A stretch of 64,000 bases of DNA from Pseudomonas sp. efr-133-TYG-5 (GTDB taxonomy: Bacteria; Pseudomonadota; Gammaproteobacteria; Pseudomonadales; Pseudomonadaceae), in contig NZ_JARVSM010000004.1 in the NCBI RefSeq assembly GCF_030209175.1, positions 62,001 through 126,000 of the forward strand, in the 5' to 3' direction. Positions 1 to 8,920 of this stretch are shown here, in pieces. A program made the position numbers and the translations under genes. The notes under the pieces were generated by a model. That model was given only the letters and a program-made list of their open reading frames with translations. It made no database searches and was not told the DNA's origin. Position 1 is the first letter of the stretch, and the number at the start of each line of letters is the position of its first letter.

Positions 1-1
1 C

Positions 2-1717
2 CAGCCACTGAAGAAATTCGCCAAGCAACTGGACGGCCGTGTCAGCCAGGCACGGGAAATGCCGCTGTTGCTCAGTGAACTCAGCGGCTTGCAGGGCAAG
101 GCGCTGCAGCAGCTGGAAACCCCGGCGGAACCCAGTCGCCCGGGCCTGCTGCAACGCCTGTTCGGCGGCCGGGACAACGAGGAAGCCGCAGCGCCGGACA
201 GCGTCGCGGCAAACGCAACGCCGCCAACCGCGCTACAAGCGGCCCCGGCGGATTCCGAGGCCGCTGCCCCTGCCGAGCAAGCGGCGCACACCGCCGCGGA
301 CGCCGCCATCGAGGCTGAAGCTGTGGCGGTGGTCGCGCAATCGCCGGCCGCCGAGCCTGCCCGGCCCTCTGCGCCAGTCGTTGAGCCAGAGCCGGAAGTC
401 GCGGCGTTCGAGCCCCCGGTCGTCCCCGCGGCAATCGAAACAGCCGCCACCGAACCCGAGCCGCAGCCTGTCGCTCAGGTGCTGCCCGCCACGCCGCTGA
501 CGCCAATCACGGTCAACCCCGACGAGCTGATCCACCCCGCTGACAGCCCGGCGCCGTTGATCCTCGACAGCCTGCCCCTGCCCGAGCCCATCGCCCAGGC
601 CCTGGCAGCCATCGATCCGGAGCAGGCCGAGCACGACATTCTCTACGCCCTGCCGGATTCACCGGAGCCGTCCTACAGCTCGGTGGCCAGGCACATCGAA
701 GACACCCTGATCGGTCTGCTGGATGACCTGACGCTGCCCGAGCGCCACCGTCCGCAGGCCGAGGCCATGCGTGATCGCCTGCAAAATGGTCTGAACTGGT
801 ACGAATTGCTGCCGATTCTCGACGATCTCGCGACGCTGATGCTGGCGATTACCGACAGCGGCCAGCACGAATTCGAAACCTACCTGCAACAACTCAATGA
901 GCGCTTGGAGGCGTTTCAAAGCAATCTGCAGGCGGCCAGCGCCGGCCATGCCGACAACAGCTCGGCGGCGCGCGCCATGGACACGCAGATCCGTGAGCAG
1001 GTCGATGGTTTGCAGAGCAGTGTCCAGGATGCCGCCGATCTCGACGACCTCAAGCAAGTGCTGGAGAACCACCTCGAAGGCCTGCTGGGGACCATGGACC
1101 AGCACCAGAAGCAACGCGACGCCCGCGAACAGGAAGTCACGGCGCGCCTCAAGAGCCTGTCCGAGCGCGTAGCGCACATGGAGCAGGAAGCCCTCGGCTA
1201 TCGCGAACACCTGGAAGAGCAGCGGCAGAAGGCGCTGGTCGACCCGTTGACCGGTCTGCCCAACCGCGCCGCGTGGAGCGAGCGCCTCGAGCACGAGATC
1301 GCCCAGTGGCAACAGCATGGCAACACCCTCAGCCTGGCCATGCTCGACCTCGATCACTTCAAGCGAATCAACGACAACTACGGCCACCTCGCTGGCGACA
1401 AGGTGTTGAAGATCATCGCCACGGTGCTGCGCAAGCGCCTGCGCAGCCATGATTTCATTGCCCGCTTCGGTGGCGAGGAATTCGTCCTGTTGCTCCCGGC
1501 TACTCCGCCGGCGGTCGGCGCCAAGCTGCTCGAGACCCTGCGCGCGGCCATCGAAGCCTGCCCGTTTCACTTCAAGGGTGAGCGAGTGACGATCACCCTT
1601 TCCATGGGGCTGGCGTCGTTCCGCCCGGGAGAACACAGCGATCTGGTGCTGAAAAGAGCCGATCAGGCGCTGTACCGGGCGAAAAACGCCGGACGCAATC
1701 GAGTGGAACTGGGCTAG
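2..1717 (+). CDS. Diguanylate cyclase, GGDEF domain (5' end cut by window edge)
   Basis: The reading frame is open from base 2, and the residues before the first ATG (position 59) look coded, so the true start is probably outside the window. The visible protein has an Ala/Pro/Glu-rich low-complexity stretch (about residues 30-160 from that ATG), a helical, coiled-coil-like middle, and a C-terminal GGDEF domain (about 393-552) opening with DPLTGLPNR. The active site reads GGEEF. An RSHD sequence five residues before it fits the RxxD inhibitory site. GGDEF enzymes join two GTP into cyclic di-GMP, and both the active site and the product-inhibition site look intact. No membrane segment is visible in this part. 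The gene next to ampDh2 and kinB-algB recalls the PA5487 (DgcH) locus of P. aeruginosa, from memory. The enzyme call is firm; the ortholog is inferred. Confidence 0.9.
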   Translation, partial: QPLKKFAKQLDGRVSQAREMPLLLSELSGLQGKALQQLETPAEPSRPGLLQRLFGGRDNEEAAAPDSVAANATPPTALQAAPADSEAAAPAEQAAHTAADAAIEAEAVAVVAQSPAAEPARPSAPVVEPEPEVAAFEPPVVPAAIETAATEPEPQPVAQVLPATPLTPITVNPDELIHPADSPAPLILDSLPLPEPIAQALAAIDPEQAEHDILYALPDSPEPSYSSVARHIEDTLIGLLDDLTLPERHRPQAEAMRDRLQNGLNWYELLPILDDLATLMLAITDSGQHEFETYLQQLNERLEAFQSNLQAASAGHADNSSAARAMDTQIREQVDGLQSSVQDAADLDDLKQVLENHLEGLLGTMDQHQKQRDAREQEVTARLKSLSERVAHMEQEALGYREHLEEQRQKALVDPLTGLPNRAAWSERLEHEIAQWQQHGNTLSLAMLDLDHFKRINDNYGHLAGDKVLKIIATVLRKRLRSHDFIARFGGEEFVLLLPATPPAVGAKLLETLRAAIEACPFHFKGERVTITLSMGLASFRPGEHSDLVLKRADQALYRAKNAGRNRVELG

Positions 1718-1817
1718 GCAATTGTTCCATTTTGTTTAAATCGGCCCATTGGCGGTCGATGGGCGAGGCAGTACGTTACACTGTTGCATTATTGTTCTGT
1801 GTGTACTGCTGCCTGCC

Positions 1818-2597
1818 ATGAAATTTCTCGCTCTCATCGCCTCGCTGCTGGTACTGGCCGGATGTGCCAGCGGCCCGCGTTACGACACCAGCCACCCTTC
1901 GGCCAATCACGACAGCCGCGTGCAGTTCGTGATCGTCCACTACACCTCTGCCTCCCTCGAACGCTCGCTGCAATTGCTGACGCGCGGCGAAGTCAGCAGC
2001 CATTACCTGATCGGCGACGACAAGAACGCCACGATTTACCAGCTGATGGACGAAAACCAGCGCGCTTGGCACGCCGGGGAAAGCGAGTGGCAGGGCCGTA
2101 CCTGGCTCAACTCAAGCTCGATCGGCATCGAAATCGTCAACCCGGGCTTCAAGGACACCCCGACCGGGCGCCTCTGGTATCCGTACAGCGAAGCGCAGGT
2201 GCAGGCGCTGATCGTCCTGCTCAAGGACATCAGCAAACGCCAGGGCATCAGCCCGCGGCATATCATCGGCCATAGCGACATCGCCCCTCTGCGCAAGCTC
2301 GACCCGGGCCCACTGTTCCCGTGGAAGCGCCTGGCGGCCGAAGGCCTCGGTCTGTGGCCCAACGAGCAAGCGGTGGCGCGTCAACAGGCGCTGTTCAACG
2401 CCGAGTTGCCGAGCATCGGCTGGTTCCAGACGCAACTGGCACACCTTGGCTACGCGACGCCACAGACCGGTGAACTGGACGTTGCCACGCGCCACGTCCT
2501 CGCCGCGTTCCAGATGCACTATCGGCCCAGCCGCTTCGACGGCACGCCGGATGCGCAAACGGCGGCCCTGCTGTTGGTGCTTAACCAGACAAAATAA
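1818..2597 (+). CDS. ampDh2: N-acetylmuramoyl-L-alanine amidase, AmpD-like lipoprotein (AmpDh2 type)
   Basis: The 259-residue protein starts with a lipoprotein signal: hydrophobic segment, then LVLAGCAS, with lipidation at the Cys. Ala at +2 predicts outer-membrane sorting. An Amidase_2 domain follows. Its zinc ligands are visible as the His of VIVHYT, the His of GHSDIAP and the Asp of KLDPGP. The last 60 or so residues resemble a peptidoglycan-binding domain (FQTQLAHLGY and AAFQMHYRP). Family members cut the amide bond between N-acetylmuramic acid and the stem peptide. AmpDh2 and AmpDh3 are the extra-cytoplasmic paralogs of AmpD in Pseudomonas, and the lipobox favours AmpDh2. I chose the ATG at 1818 because the upstream in-frame extension would bury the signal peptide. 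It lies about 100 bases after the cyclase gene on the same strand. Confidence 0.87.
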   Translation: MKFLALIASLLVLAGCASGPRYDTSHPSANHDSRVQFVIVHYTSASLERSLQLLTRGEVSSHYLIGDDKNATIYQLMDENQRAWHAGESEWQGRTWLNSSSIGIEIVNPGFKDTPTGRLWYPYSEAQVQALIVLLKDISKRQGISPRHIIGHSDIAPLRKLDPGPLFPWKRLAAEGLGLWPNEQAVARQQALFNAELPSIGWFQTQLAHLGYATPQTGELDVATRHVLAAFQMHYRPSRFDGTPDAQTAALLLVLNQTK

Positions 2598-2670
2598 TGA
2601 CGCCCGCCCGACGGTCAGGGCGAAATCGTAATCAGCAGCTATAACTCATTGGTAATTCTTCGGATATTCC

Positions 2671-4287
2671 ATGATGGTTGCTACCCGAGAGACGCTGCGT
2701 AGCTGGTTTTATCGCCCGTGGTTTTTGGCGATGATCGCGGCTGTCCTCAGCGCCAGCCTGCTGATCGCCGGCGGCATGTTCGTGGCAATGCGGCAGATCG
2801 AGCAGAGCGAAAGCCAGGAAATGAACGCGCAGGGCGAACGTTTCCTCGCCCGCCTCGAACAACTCTTCGGCCAGTTGCGCGAAAGCCTCGACGACCTCGA
2901 AGCCCAACCGTTGCGCAGTTGCGACGACGAGATGATCGCCACGCTGCAGCAGGTGACCTTCAACTATCGCTTTGTCTACGAAGCCGCCTATATGGACGCC
3001 TCGCGGATCTGCTCCAACCGGCCGCGCCAGGAAGGCTTGTCGGTGGTGCGCCCGCCGGACATCAAGGGCCCGACCTACAGCTACTGGCTGAACACCACCA
3101 CCGAACCCGATGAAAATCGCGCCGCGCTGATGCTCGGGCGCGGCAACTTCCGCGTGGCCACTTCGCGCGGGCACCTGACCGACATGGTCGACCTGTCGCC
3201 CGGCAGCAGCCTGCTGGTGGTGCTGGATCACGGCAGCCGGGCGATTCCGGTGCTCGGCGTGGCCCAGGACTGGCCGCCGACCGAAGTGTGGCCGCCAAAA
3301 AGCCGCGACGCCCTGCAAGTGACCCAGACCCGGCTGATCTACCGGATGCGCACCGACAACCCGGAATACCAACTGGTCCTGATCACGCCGCGTACTGGCA
3401 TGCACATTCCCACGGTGTGGTGGTGGATGGTGCCGGCGTGCCTGGTGCTGGGCGCGTTCGTGGGATTTTTCGTGTTCATGCTGGTACGCCAGCGTCAGTC
3501 GCTGGATGCCGAACTGAATGGCGCCATTCGCCGCGGCGAACTGCAGGTGCTGTATCAACCGATTTTCGACCTCGACAGCCGCAATTGCGTCGGCGCCGAG
3601 GCCCTGCTGCGCTGGCGCCGCCCGGACGGCACGCTGACCAGTCCGGATCTGTTTATCCCGATGGCGGAAAACACCGGGCAAATCCGCCAGATGACCGACT
3701 TCGTCCTGCAGCGCTTGCTCGAACAACTCGGGCCGGTGCTGCGCGCCAATCCGCAGCTGTATATTTCGGTCAACCTCGCGGCGTGCGACGTCATGGTGCC
3801 GCGCATCGGCCAGGTCATGGCGCGACTGTTGACCCTGCACCGGGTTGCAGCGCGGCAGATTGCCTTCGAGGTGACCGAGCGCGGCCTGATCGATGTGGTG
3901 GTGGCGCGGGAAAACCTGCAGGCGCTGCGCGATGTCGGCCATCAGGTGCTGATCGACGATTTCGGCACTGGCTATTGCAGCCTCGCCTACCTGCAGACCC
4001 TGCCGGTGGATTGCCTGAAGATCGATAAGGCCTTCATCGATGCCCTCGGACACGACGCCGCCAGCAGCGGCGTTGCCCCGCACATCATTCATATGGCTCA
4101 GGCGCTGGACCTGAAGGTGATCGCCGAAGGCATCGAGCACGAGGCGCAAGCGGTGTTTCTCAGCAGCGAGGGGGTCAAGTTCGGTCAGGGCTGGCTGTTC
4201 GCTCATGCGCTGAGCGCGGTGCAGTTCATCGAACTGATCACTCGCGGGCGGCGCCTGGCCGGGCGCCGCCTGGACGACGAAGCCTAG
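2671..4287 (+). CDS. Cyclic-di-GMP phosphodiesterase: CSS-motif sensor plus EAL domain
   Basis: This 538-residue membrane protein has an N-terminal membrane segment (about 17-37), a periplasmic region with spaced cysteines (RSCDDEM and ICSNRP) typical of the CSS-motif domain, and a second membrane segment (about 250-270). A cytoplasmic EAL domain covers about 290-525. The signature EAL is present in GAEALLRW, with EVTERG, IDDFGTGYCSLAYLQ and VIAEGIE downstream, so the metal-binding and catalytic acids look intact and active c-di-GMP hydrolysis to pGpG is likely. In this family the periplasmic cysteines are proposed to sense redox state through disulfide formation. The gene converges on kinB, and both stop codons share the palindrome CTAG (4284-4287). 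No gene symbol is assigned because several paralogs of this architecture exist in Pseudomonas. Confidence 0.9.
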   Translation: MMVATRETLRSWFYRPWFLAMIAAVLSASLLIAGGMFVAMRQIEQSESQEMNAQGERFLARLEQLFGQLRESLDDLEAQPLRSCDDEMIATLQQVTFNYRFVYEAAYMDASRICSNRPRQEGLSVVRPPDIKGPTYSYWLNTTTEPDENRAALMLGRGNFRVATSRGHLTDMVDLSPGSSLLVVLDHGSRAIPVLGVAQDWPPTEVWPPKSRDALQVTQTRLIYRMRTDNPEYQLVLITPRTGMHIPTVWWWMVPACLVLGAFVGFFVFMLVRQRQSLDAELNGAIRRGELQVLYQPIFDLDSRNCVGAEALLRWRRPDGTLTSPDLFIPMAENTGQIRQMTDFVLQRLLEQLGPVLRANPQLYISVNLAACDVMVPRIGQVMARLLTLHRVAARQIAFEVTERGLIDVVVARENLQALRDVGHQVLIDDFGTGYCSLAYLQTLPVDCLKIDKAFIDALGHDAASSGVAPHIIHMAQALDLKVIAEGIEHEAQAVFLSSEGVKFGQGWLFAHALSAVQFIELITRGRRLAGRRLDDEA

Positions 4288-6074
4288 ACCGCCAGCGCCA
4301 TGTAGAACTGCGTGCCCTGCCCCGGCCGCGAATAAACGCCCATGCGCCCGCCATGCAGCTGGACGATTTCCTTGCACAAGGCCAGGCCCAGGCCGGCGCC
4401 GCCCTTCTTGCGTCCGACCTGGACAAACGGCTCGAAAATCCGTCCCTGCTGACCGTAGGCGATGCCCTCGCCGTTGTCTTCGACGCTGATGATCACCCGC
4501 TCGCCATGCCGCCGTGCCTGCAAGCGGATCAGCCCGTCACGCGCGGTATGTCGCAAGGCGTTGTCGATCAGGTTGTCGAGCACCCGCTCCAGCTGTGCCT
4601 GATCGGCCTGCAGGCGGGGCAACGTGCCCTGCACTTCGACATTCAAGGCAATGCCCTTCTCCGCGGCCTCGTCAGCGAACCGCAGGCGCGCCTGCTCCAG
4701 CAGGTCATCGATCGAACACGGTGCCAGGGTGAGTTTCTGCAAGCCGCTCTGATAGCGGGAGAAGTTCAACAGGTCGTTGATCAGTTGCATCAAGCGCTGC
4801 ATTTCTTCATTGACGGTGTCGAGCAGATCGGACTCGCGCGAGTCCTCGGGGAATTTCGCCCGTTCACGGAACAGGCCGAACGCCATGTGCATGCCGGTCA
4901 CCGGGGTGCGCAATTCGTGGGAGGCACGCAGCACGAACTCACTGCGCACGCGCTCGAAGGCCCGCTGCTCGGTGACATCGTGCAGCACCATCACCGCGCC
5001 GAGGATATGCCCCTGGGTATGGCTGACGGGGGTCAGGCTGTAGGTGAGCAGGCGCGATTCGCCATCGACCTCGATGCTCAAGTCTTCCGGCGCGCGCTCC
5101 AGCGTGCCGCCGCGCAGTACCAGTTGCAGCTGCGCGTCGAGTTCCGGGCGCTGCAACGCCGTGCCCAGGCCTTGACCGAAGCGGTCGCTGTCCCAGCCCA
5201 GTTGCCGCTGCGCCACCGGGTTCAAGTGCTCCAGATGCCCTTGGCGATCGATCATCAGCAGGCCGTCGTCGATGCTGTCGAGCACCGCCTGCAAGCGCTG
5301 TTGCCCGGCGAGCAGCTCATCGACATTCGTCGCCTGATGCTCGCGCAGGGCTTCGGCCATCATGCCGAAACGCCGGGTCAGCTGGTTCATCTCCATGGCC
5401 GAGGAAATCGGCAGGGTCACTTCGAAATTGCCCTGGCCGATGTTGTCCGCGGCTTTTGCCAGCGCCTCGATCGGCGCCCCGAAGCGTCGGGCGATGCCAT
5501 GGGCGGTGACGAAACCGATGATCAGCACCGCCAAGCCCACCAGCCCGAGCAGCCCCGCCACCAGCAGGGCACGGTCACGGGCGTCATGCTGCACCGCGTT
5601 GATGTTGTCCAGGGCGTGCTTGTGCTCGGTGATCAGGCCGTTGCGCAGGGTATTGAAGCGCTCGCGCAGGTCGCCGTTACCGCTCAGGGCACTGGCCGGA
5701 TCGTGGGACTGCTCGAACGTCTGCAGAAAACTCAGGTAATCGGCCTTGGCCTGGCTGAAGCCGTACTGCCGACCATCGCCCTCGCCTTCCTGGGCAATAC
5801 CTTCATCGAGGAGCTGGAAGTAATGCTGCTTGGACGCTTCGAAGGCCACTGGATCGGGCTTTTCGGCCAGCATCATGATCAGTTGGTCGCCGAGGGTCTG
5901 GCGCAGTTTCAGGCCCAGGTCGAGGGTGACGAAGTTGTTGCGCACCAGCGCTTCCTGAGTCCCGGCCATCTGCAACACGCTGACCAGCCCGAGCAGCAGC
6001 CCGAGCAAGGCCACGGTGATCAGTGCGGAAATGCTCAGGAACAGGCGCGTGCGCAACTTCATCGCCAGTTTCAT
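4284..6074 (-). CDS. kinB: Alginate sensor histidine kinase/phosphatase KinB
   Basis: The protein has 596 residues, close to the usual KinB length. It has a first membrane segment at about 12-35, a periplasmic helical sensor region to about 165, a second membrane segment at 170-190, HAMP, a PAS-like domain (about 258-370), a HisKA domain with the phospho-accepting His at residue 386 (RASHELRTP), and an HATPase_c domain (N box NLIDNALRH, G boxes DNGEGIA and GAGLGLA). KinB is the cognate kinase of AlgB and also acts as a phosphatase; the pair controls alginate synthesis and virulence in P. aeruginosa. A longer frame opens at 6209, but it would overlap algB. The start at 6074 lies 10 bases after the algB stop and gives the expected MKLAMKLRTR start, so the two are surely one operon. 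Confidence 0.95.
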   Translation of the reverse strand: MKLAMKLRTRLFLSISALITVALLGLLLGLVSVLQMAGTQEALVRNNFVTLDLGLKLRQTLGDQLIMMLAEKPDPVAFEASKQHYFQLLDEGIAQEGEGDGRQYGFSQAKADYLSFLQTFEQSHDPASALSGNGDLRERFNTLRNGLITEHKHALDNINAVQHDARDRALLVAGLLGLVGLAVLIIGFVTAHGIARRFGAPIEALAKAADNIGQGNFEVTLPISSAMEMNQLTRRFGMMAEALREHQATNVDELLAGQQRLQAVLDSIDDGLLMIDRQGHLEHLNPVAQRQLGWDSDRFGQGLGTALQRPELDAQLQLVLRGGTLERAPEDLSIEVDGESRLLTYSLTPVSHTQGHILGAVMVLHDVTEQRAFERVRSEFVLRASHELRTPVTGMHMAFGLFRERAKFPEDSRESDLLDTVNEEMQRLMQLINDLLNFSRYQSGLQKLTLAPCSIDDLLEQARLRFADEAAEKGIALNVEVQGTLPRLQADQAQLERVLDNLIDNALRHTARDGLIRLQARRHGERVIISVEDNGEGIAYGQQGRIFEPFVQVGRKKGGAGLGLALCKEIVQLHGGRMGVYSRPGQGTQFYMALAV

Positions 6075-6084
6075 CGTCGCACGC

Positions 6085-7431
6085 TCACAGGTTGTACTGC
6101 TTGCGCTTGCGATACAGGGTCGAGGCGTCGATGCCCAGTGTCTTGGCCGCCTGGTCGAGGGTGCCGGCGGTCGCCAGGACGGCGCCGATGTGGGCTTTTT
6201 CCAGCTCATCGAGACTCAGCGCAGCGCCAACCCGCGGCGCGTTGTTGGCCGGTTGCTCGGCCATGCCGAGGTGGCTGATCTCGACGCGCTCCTGAGGACA
6301 GATGATGCTCGCTCGCTCGACCACGTTGCGCAGTTCACGAATGTTGCCCGGCCAGCGATAGCCGAGCAGCGCTTCGCGCGCCTCGTCGCTGAAGCCCCGC
6401 GCCGGACGTGCGTACTCTTTGACGAAGCGCGCGAGAAAGCGGTCGGCCAGGGTCAGGATGTCTTCGGCACGCTCGCGCAATGGCGGCAAGTGCAAGGTGA
6501 TGACGTTGAGGCGATACAGCAAATCTTCACGGAAACGCCCGTCGCGCACCATGTCCTCAAGGTTGAGGTTGGTGGCGGCGAGAATCCGCACATCGGCGCG
6601 GCGGGTCACCGGATCGCCGACTCGTTCGTACTCCTTGTCCTGAATGAATCGCAGCAACTTTGGCTGCAAAGTCAGGGGAAAATCGCCGATCTCGTCGAGA
6701 AAAAGCGTGCCACCATCCGCCTGGTTGACGCGCCCGAGGGTACTCTCGCTGGCCCCGGTAAACGCACCGCGGCTGTGCCCAAAGAGCTCGCTTTCCATCA
6801 GCTCGGCGGTCAGCGACGGGCAGTTGATGGTGACGCAGGACTTCTTCTCGCGTTTGCTCCAGCCGTGGATGGCTCGGGCCAGTTCGCCCTTACCGGTACC
6901 GGATTCACCCAGAATAAGAATGTTGGCATCGGTACTGGCGACCTGGCGCGCGGTTTCCAGGACGACTTTCATCGCCGGGCTGTGGGAATCGAGGCCGTCC
7001 TTGGGCTTGCGGATCTCGCCTTCGAGGGCTTCGAGGCGCGCCGACAGTTGGCGCACCTCCAGTTGCTTGGCCGTGGCCAGGCGCAACTGGTCAGGGCTGC
7101 AAGGTTTGACCAGGTAATCGGCAGCGCCGGCCTGGATCGCGTCGACCGCAGTGTCGACTGCCGAGTGAGCGGTGACGATCACCACGCGCATCCACGGCGC
7201 CTGGATCCGCATCTGCGCCAGCACATCGAGACCGTTGTCTTCGCCCAGGCGCAAATCGAGGAAGCACAAGTCGAACACCTGACGCTGCAACAGCGCGTCG
7301 GCCTGGGCCGCACTGTTGGCGGTAGCTACCGTATAACCTTCGTCTTCGAGGCAGTAACGAAAGGTTCGCAGGATGGCGGATTCATCGTCCACCAGCAGAA
7401 TGCGGCCTTGATGCTCAGTGGCAGATTCCAT
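6085..7431 (-). CDS. algB: NtrC-family response regulator AlgB
   Basis: The 448-residue protein has a receiver domain with the phospho-acceptor at Asp59 (LCFLDLRLG). A sigma-54 AAA+ domain follows, with Walker A GESGTGKGE and the sigma-54-contacting loop GAFTGA intact. The C-terminal Fis-type helix-turn-helix reads TLDQAAKTLGIDASTLYRKR. AlgB activates the alginate biosynthesis operon and takes part in quorum and light responses in P. aeruginosa. It is the first gene of the algB-kinB unit. An unusually long non-coding stretch (7432-7858) separates it from the divergent ivy operon, which has its own sigma-54 promoter. The intact GAFTGA loop means AlgB could serve such promoters, although activation of algD by AlgB is usually described as independent of sigma-54. 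Confidence 0.95.
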   Translation of the reverse strand: MESATEHQGRILLVDDESAILRTFRYCLEDEGYTVATANSAAQADALLQRQVFDLCFLDLRLGEDNGLDVLAQMRIQAPWMRVVIVTAHSAVDTAVDAIQAGAADYLVKPCSPDQLRLATAKQLEVRQLSARLEALEGEIRKPKDGLDSHSPAMKVVLETARQVASTDANILILGESGTGKGELARAIHGWSKREKKSCVTINCPSLTAELMESELFGHSRGAFTGASESTLGRVNQADGGTLFLDEIGDFPLTLQPKLLRFIQDKEYERVGDPVTRRADVRILAATNLNLEDMVRDGRFREDLLYRLNVITLHLPPLRERAEDILTLADRFLARFVKEYARPARGFSDEAREALLGYRWPGNIRELRNVVERASIICPQERVEISHLGMAEQPANNAPRVGAALSLDELEKAHIGAVLATAGTLDQAAKTLGIDASTLYRKRKQYNL

Positions 7432-7519
7432 TTTTCCTACGCTCCATAGTGATTGGTCTTGGGTTAGTCCCGGAAAAATCGGGCAAGTTGCATGGTTGAT
7501 TCTGAACGATGCCGGCTAT

Positions 7520-7538
7520 AGGAGGGTAGCCCCCTCCT
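7520..7538. other. Perfect inverted repeat upstream of algB
   Basis: AGGAGGG at 7520-7526 and CCCTCCT at 7532-7538 form a 7-bp stem with a 5-base loop, about 90 bases before the algB start. It could be an operator, or a hairpin in the algB leader RNA. No T-tract follows it in either direction, so a terminator is unlikely. The rest of 7432-7670 shows no gene. Confidence 0.5.
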
Positions 7539-7670
7539 GCCTTTACGGCTAATACACTGATTTTTCTGATTTTTTAAACAATCACTCATTTGCAGGTGCT
7601 TGCCTGCGTCCTTTTCTGACATCCGCGCCCTGCTCTCAATTCAATAAGAATGAAATCTCCTACGAAATAA

Positions 7671-7718
7671 TCGTGCATTACGCACGACGTTGGATGACCC
7701 ATCGTGCAGGATGCGTCG
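7671..7718 (+). promoter_or_regulatory. Tandem dyads, probable enhancer (UAS) pair for a sigma-54 activator
   Basis: The first dyad is exact: TCGTGC (7671-7676), five bases, GCACGA (7682-7687). The second repeats the left arm TCGTGC (7702-7707) and has a degenerate right arm GCGTCG (7713-7718) at the same spacing. The centres are 31 bp apart, about three helical turns, and lie roughly 70-100 bp upstream of the -24 element at 7781. That is the usual layout for NtrC-type activators. Which activator binds is not known; AlgB, encoded next door, is the obvious candidate. The DNA between the dyads and the promoter is AT-rich and could bend or take IHF, but I see no good IHF consensus. Confidence 0.6.
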
Positions 7719-7780
7719 CGATCGATTTTCATATCAATCGTAACTCATTGTTTTTATTGAGTATTTTTTTGATAAAAAAC

Positions 7781-7796
7781 TGGCATGCAGGCTGCA
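7781..7796 (+). promoter_or_regulatory. Sigma-54 (RpoN) promoter of the ivy operon
   Basis: TGGCATGCAGGCTGCA matches the consensus TGGCACG-N4-TTGCW at 10 of 12 defined positions, with the invariant GG (-24) and GC (-12) at the correct spacing. Predicted transcription starts near 7808, about 50 bases before the first gene at 7859. Confidence 0.75.
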
Positions 7797-7858
7797 ATAG
7801 TCATCTCAGCCCGGGCAGAAACGAACTGCCCCAACCGAACAAGCGTGAGGAACCCAGG

Positions 7859-8388
<530 letters not shown>

Positions 8389-8390
8389 CC

Positions 8391-8855
8391 ATGAGTGCGT
8401 TGAAGACACTGGCAGCCGCCCTGCTTCTGGGCGGTAGTGCCATGGCGATGGCGGCCAATGATGGCCAGACGCGGGTCAACGAACTGTTGAGTTCCGACCC
8501 GCAATACAGGGAAACCTGGGAAGGCGTGGTGAAGAAGGAAGAACGCCTGCCGGAATGGGTGATGAACCTCTCCGGCGCGCCTGACCAGCAGATGAATGCC
8601 GTCACTGAAGACGGCGACAAGTACCTGGTAGGCCCTCTCTGCGAAAGCCAGGAGAAGTGCCTGAACCATCGCTTGATCGTCGCCTTCAGCTTCGACAAGA
8701 AAGATGCTTACGCCATGCTCGTCGATGTGCCCGAGGGCCTGCCGGCCGACAAGTCGCCTACCCGACATGCGACCTACCGCTTCCTCGGCAAGCCTGACCA
8801 GGGCATGCAGGATCTGTTGATGGAAACATTGAAGAAAGATCCGAACTGGTACTGA
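8391..8855 (+). CDS. ivy: Periplasmic inhibitor of vertebrate lysozyme, Ivy family
   Basis: The 154-residue protein has a signal peptide (hydrophobic core after MSALKT, probable cleavage after AMAMAA) and a single Ivy domain. The conserved inhibitory loop with two cysteines is seen as GPLCESQEKC, in the place of the CKPHDC loop of E. coli Ivy, followed by a beta-strand pattern (LIVAFSF, AYAMLVDVPE). Ivy proteins insert this loop into the active site of C-type lysozyme and also restrain endogenous lytic transglycosylases. P. aeruginosa has two Ivy proteins, and one is encoded beside algB (from memory). I chose the ATG at 8391 over an upstream in-frame ATG at 8232 that overlaps the DUF1328 gene. 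It is the last gene of the sigma-54 operon. Confidence 0.85.
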   Translation: MSALKTLAAALLLGGSAMAMAANDGQTRVNELLSSDPQYRETWEGVVKKEERLPEWVMNLSGAPDQQMNAVTEDGDKYLVGPLCESQEKCLNHRLIVAFSFDKKDAYAMLVDVPEGLPADKSPTRHATYRFLGKPDQGMQDLLMETLKKDPNWY

Positions 8856-8869
8856 GTTTCGAACATGAG

Positions 8870-8920
8870 GGCAGCGGCCTCGCTGCCTTCCATTGCGCCA
8901 GCCCGAGGAAGGCTGGCGCA
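8870..8920 (+). terminator. Two hairpins after ivy, probable terminator
   Basis: GGCAGCG (8870-8876) pairs with CGCTGCC (8881-8887). Seven bases on, TGCGCCAGCC (8894-8903) pairs with GGCTGGCGCA (8911-8920), a perfect 10-bp stem. No long T-run follows, so termination may be factor-assisted, or the stems may protect the 3' end of the mRNA. Confidence 0.5.

Noticed and set aside
2632..4377. 581-codon open frame on the - strand antisense to the EAL gene
   Set aside because: High GC gives long shadow frames; the product is His/Gln/Arg-rich with no motif, while the + strand encodes a clear EAL protein.
6075..6209. Extended kinB N-terminus from 6209
   Set aside because: It would overlap the algB 3' end by more than 100 bases, and the added residues are shadow-like.
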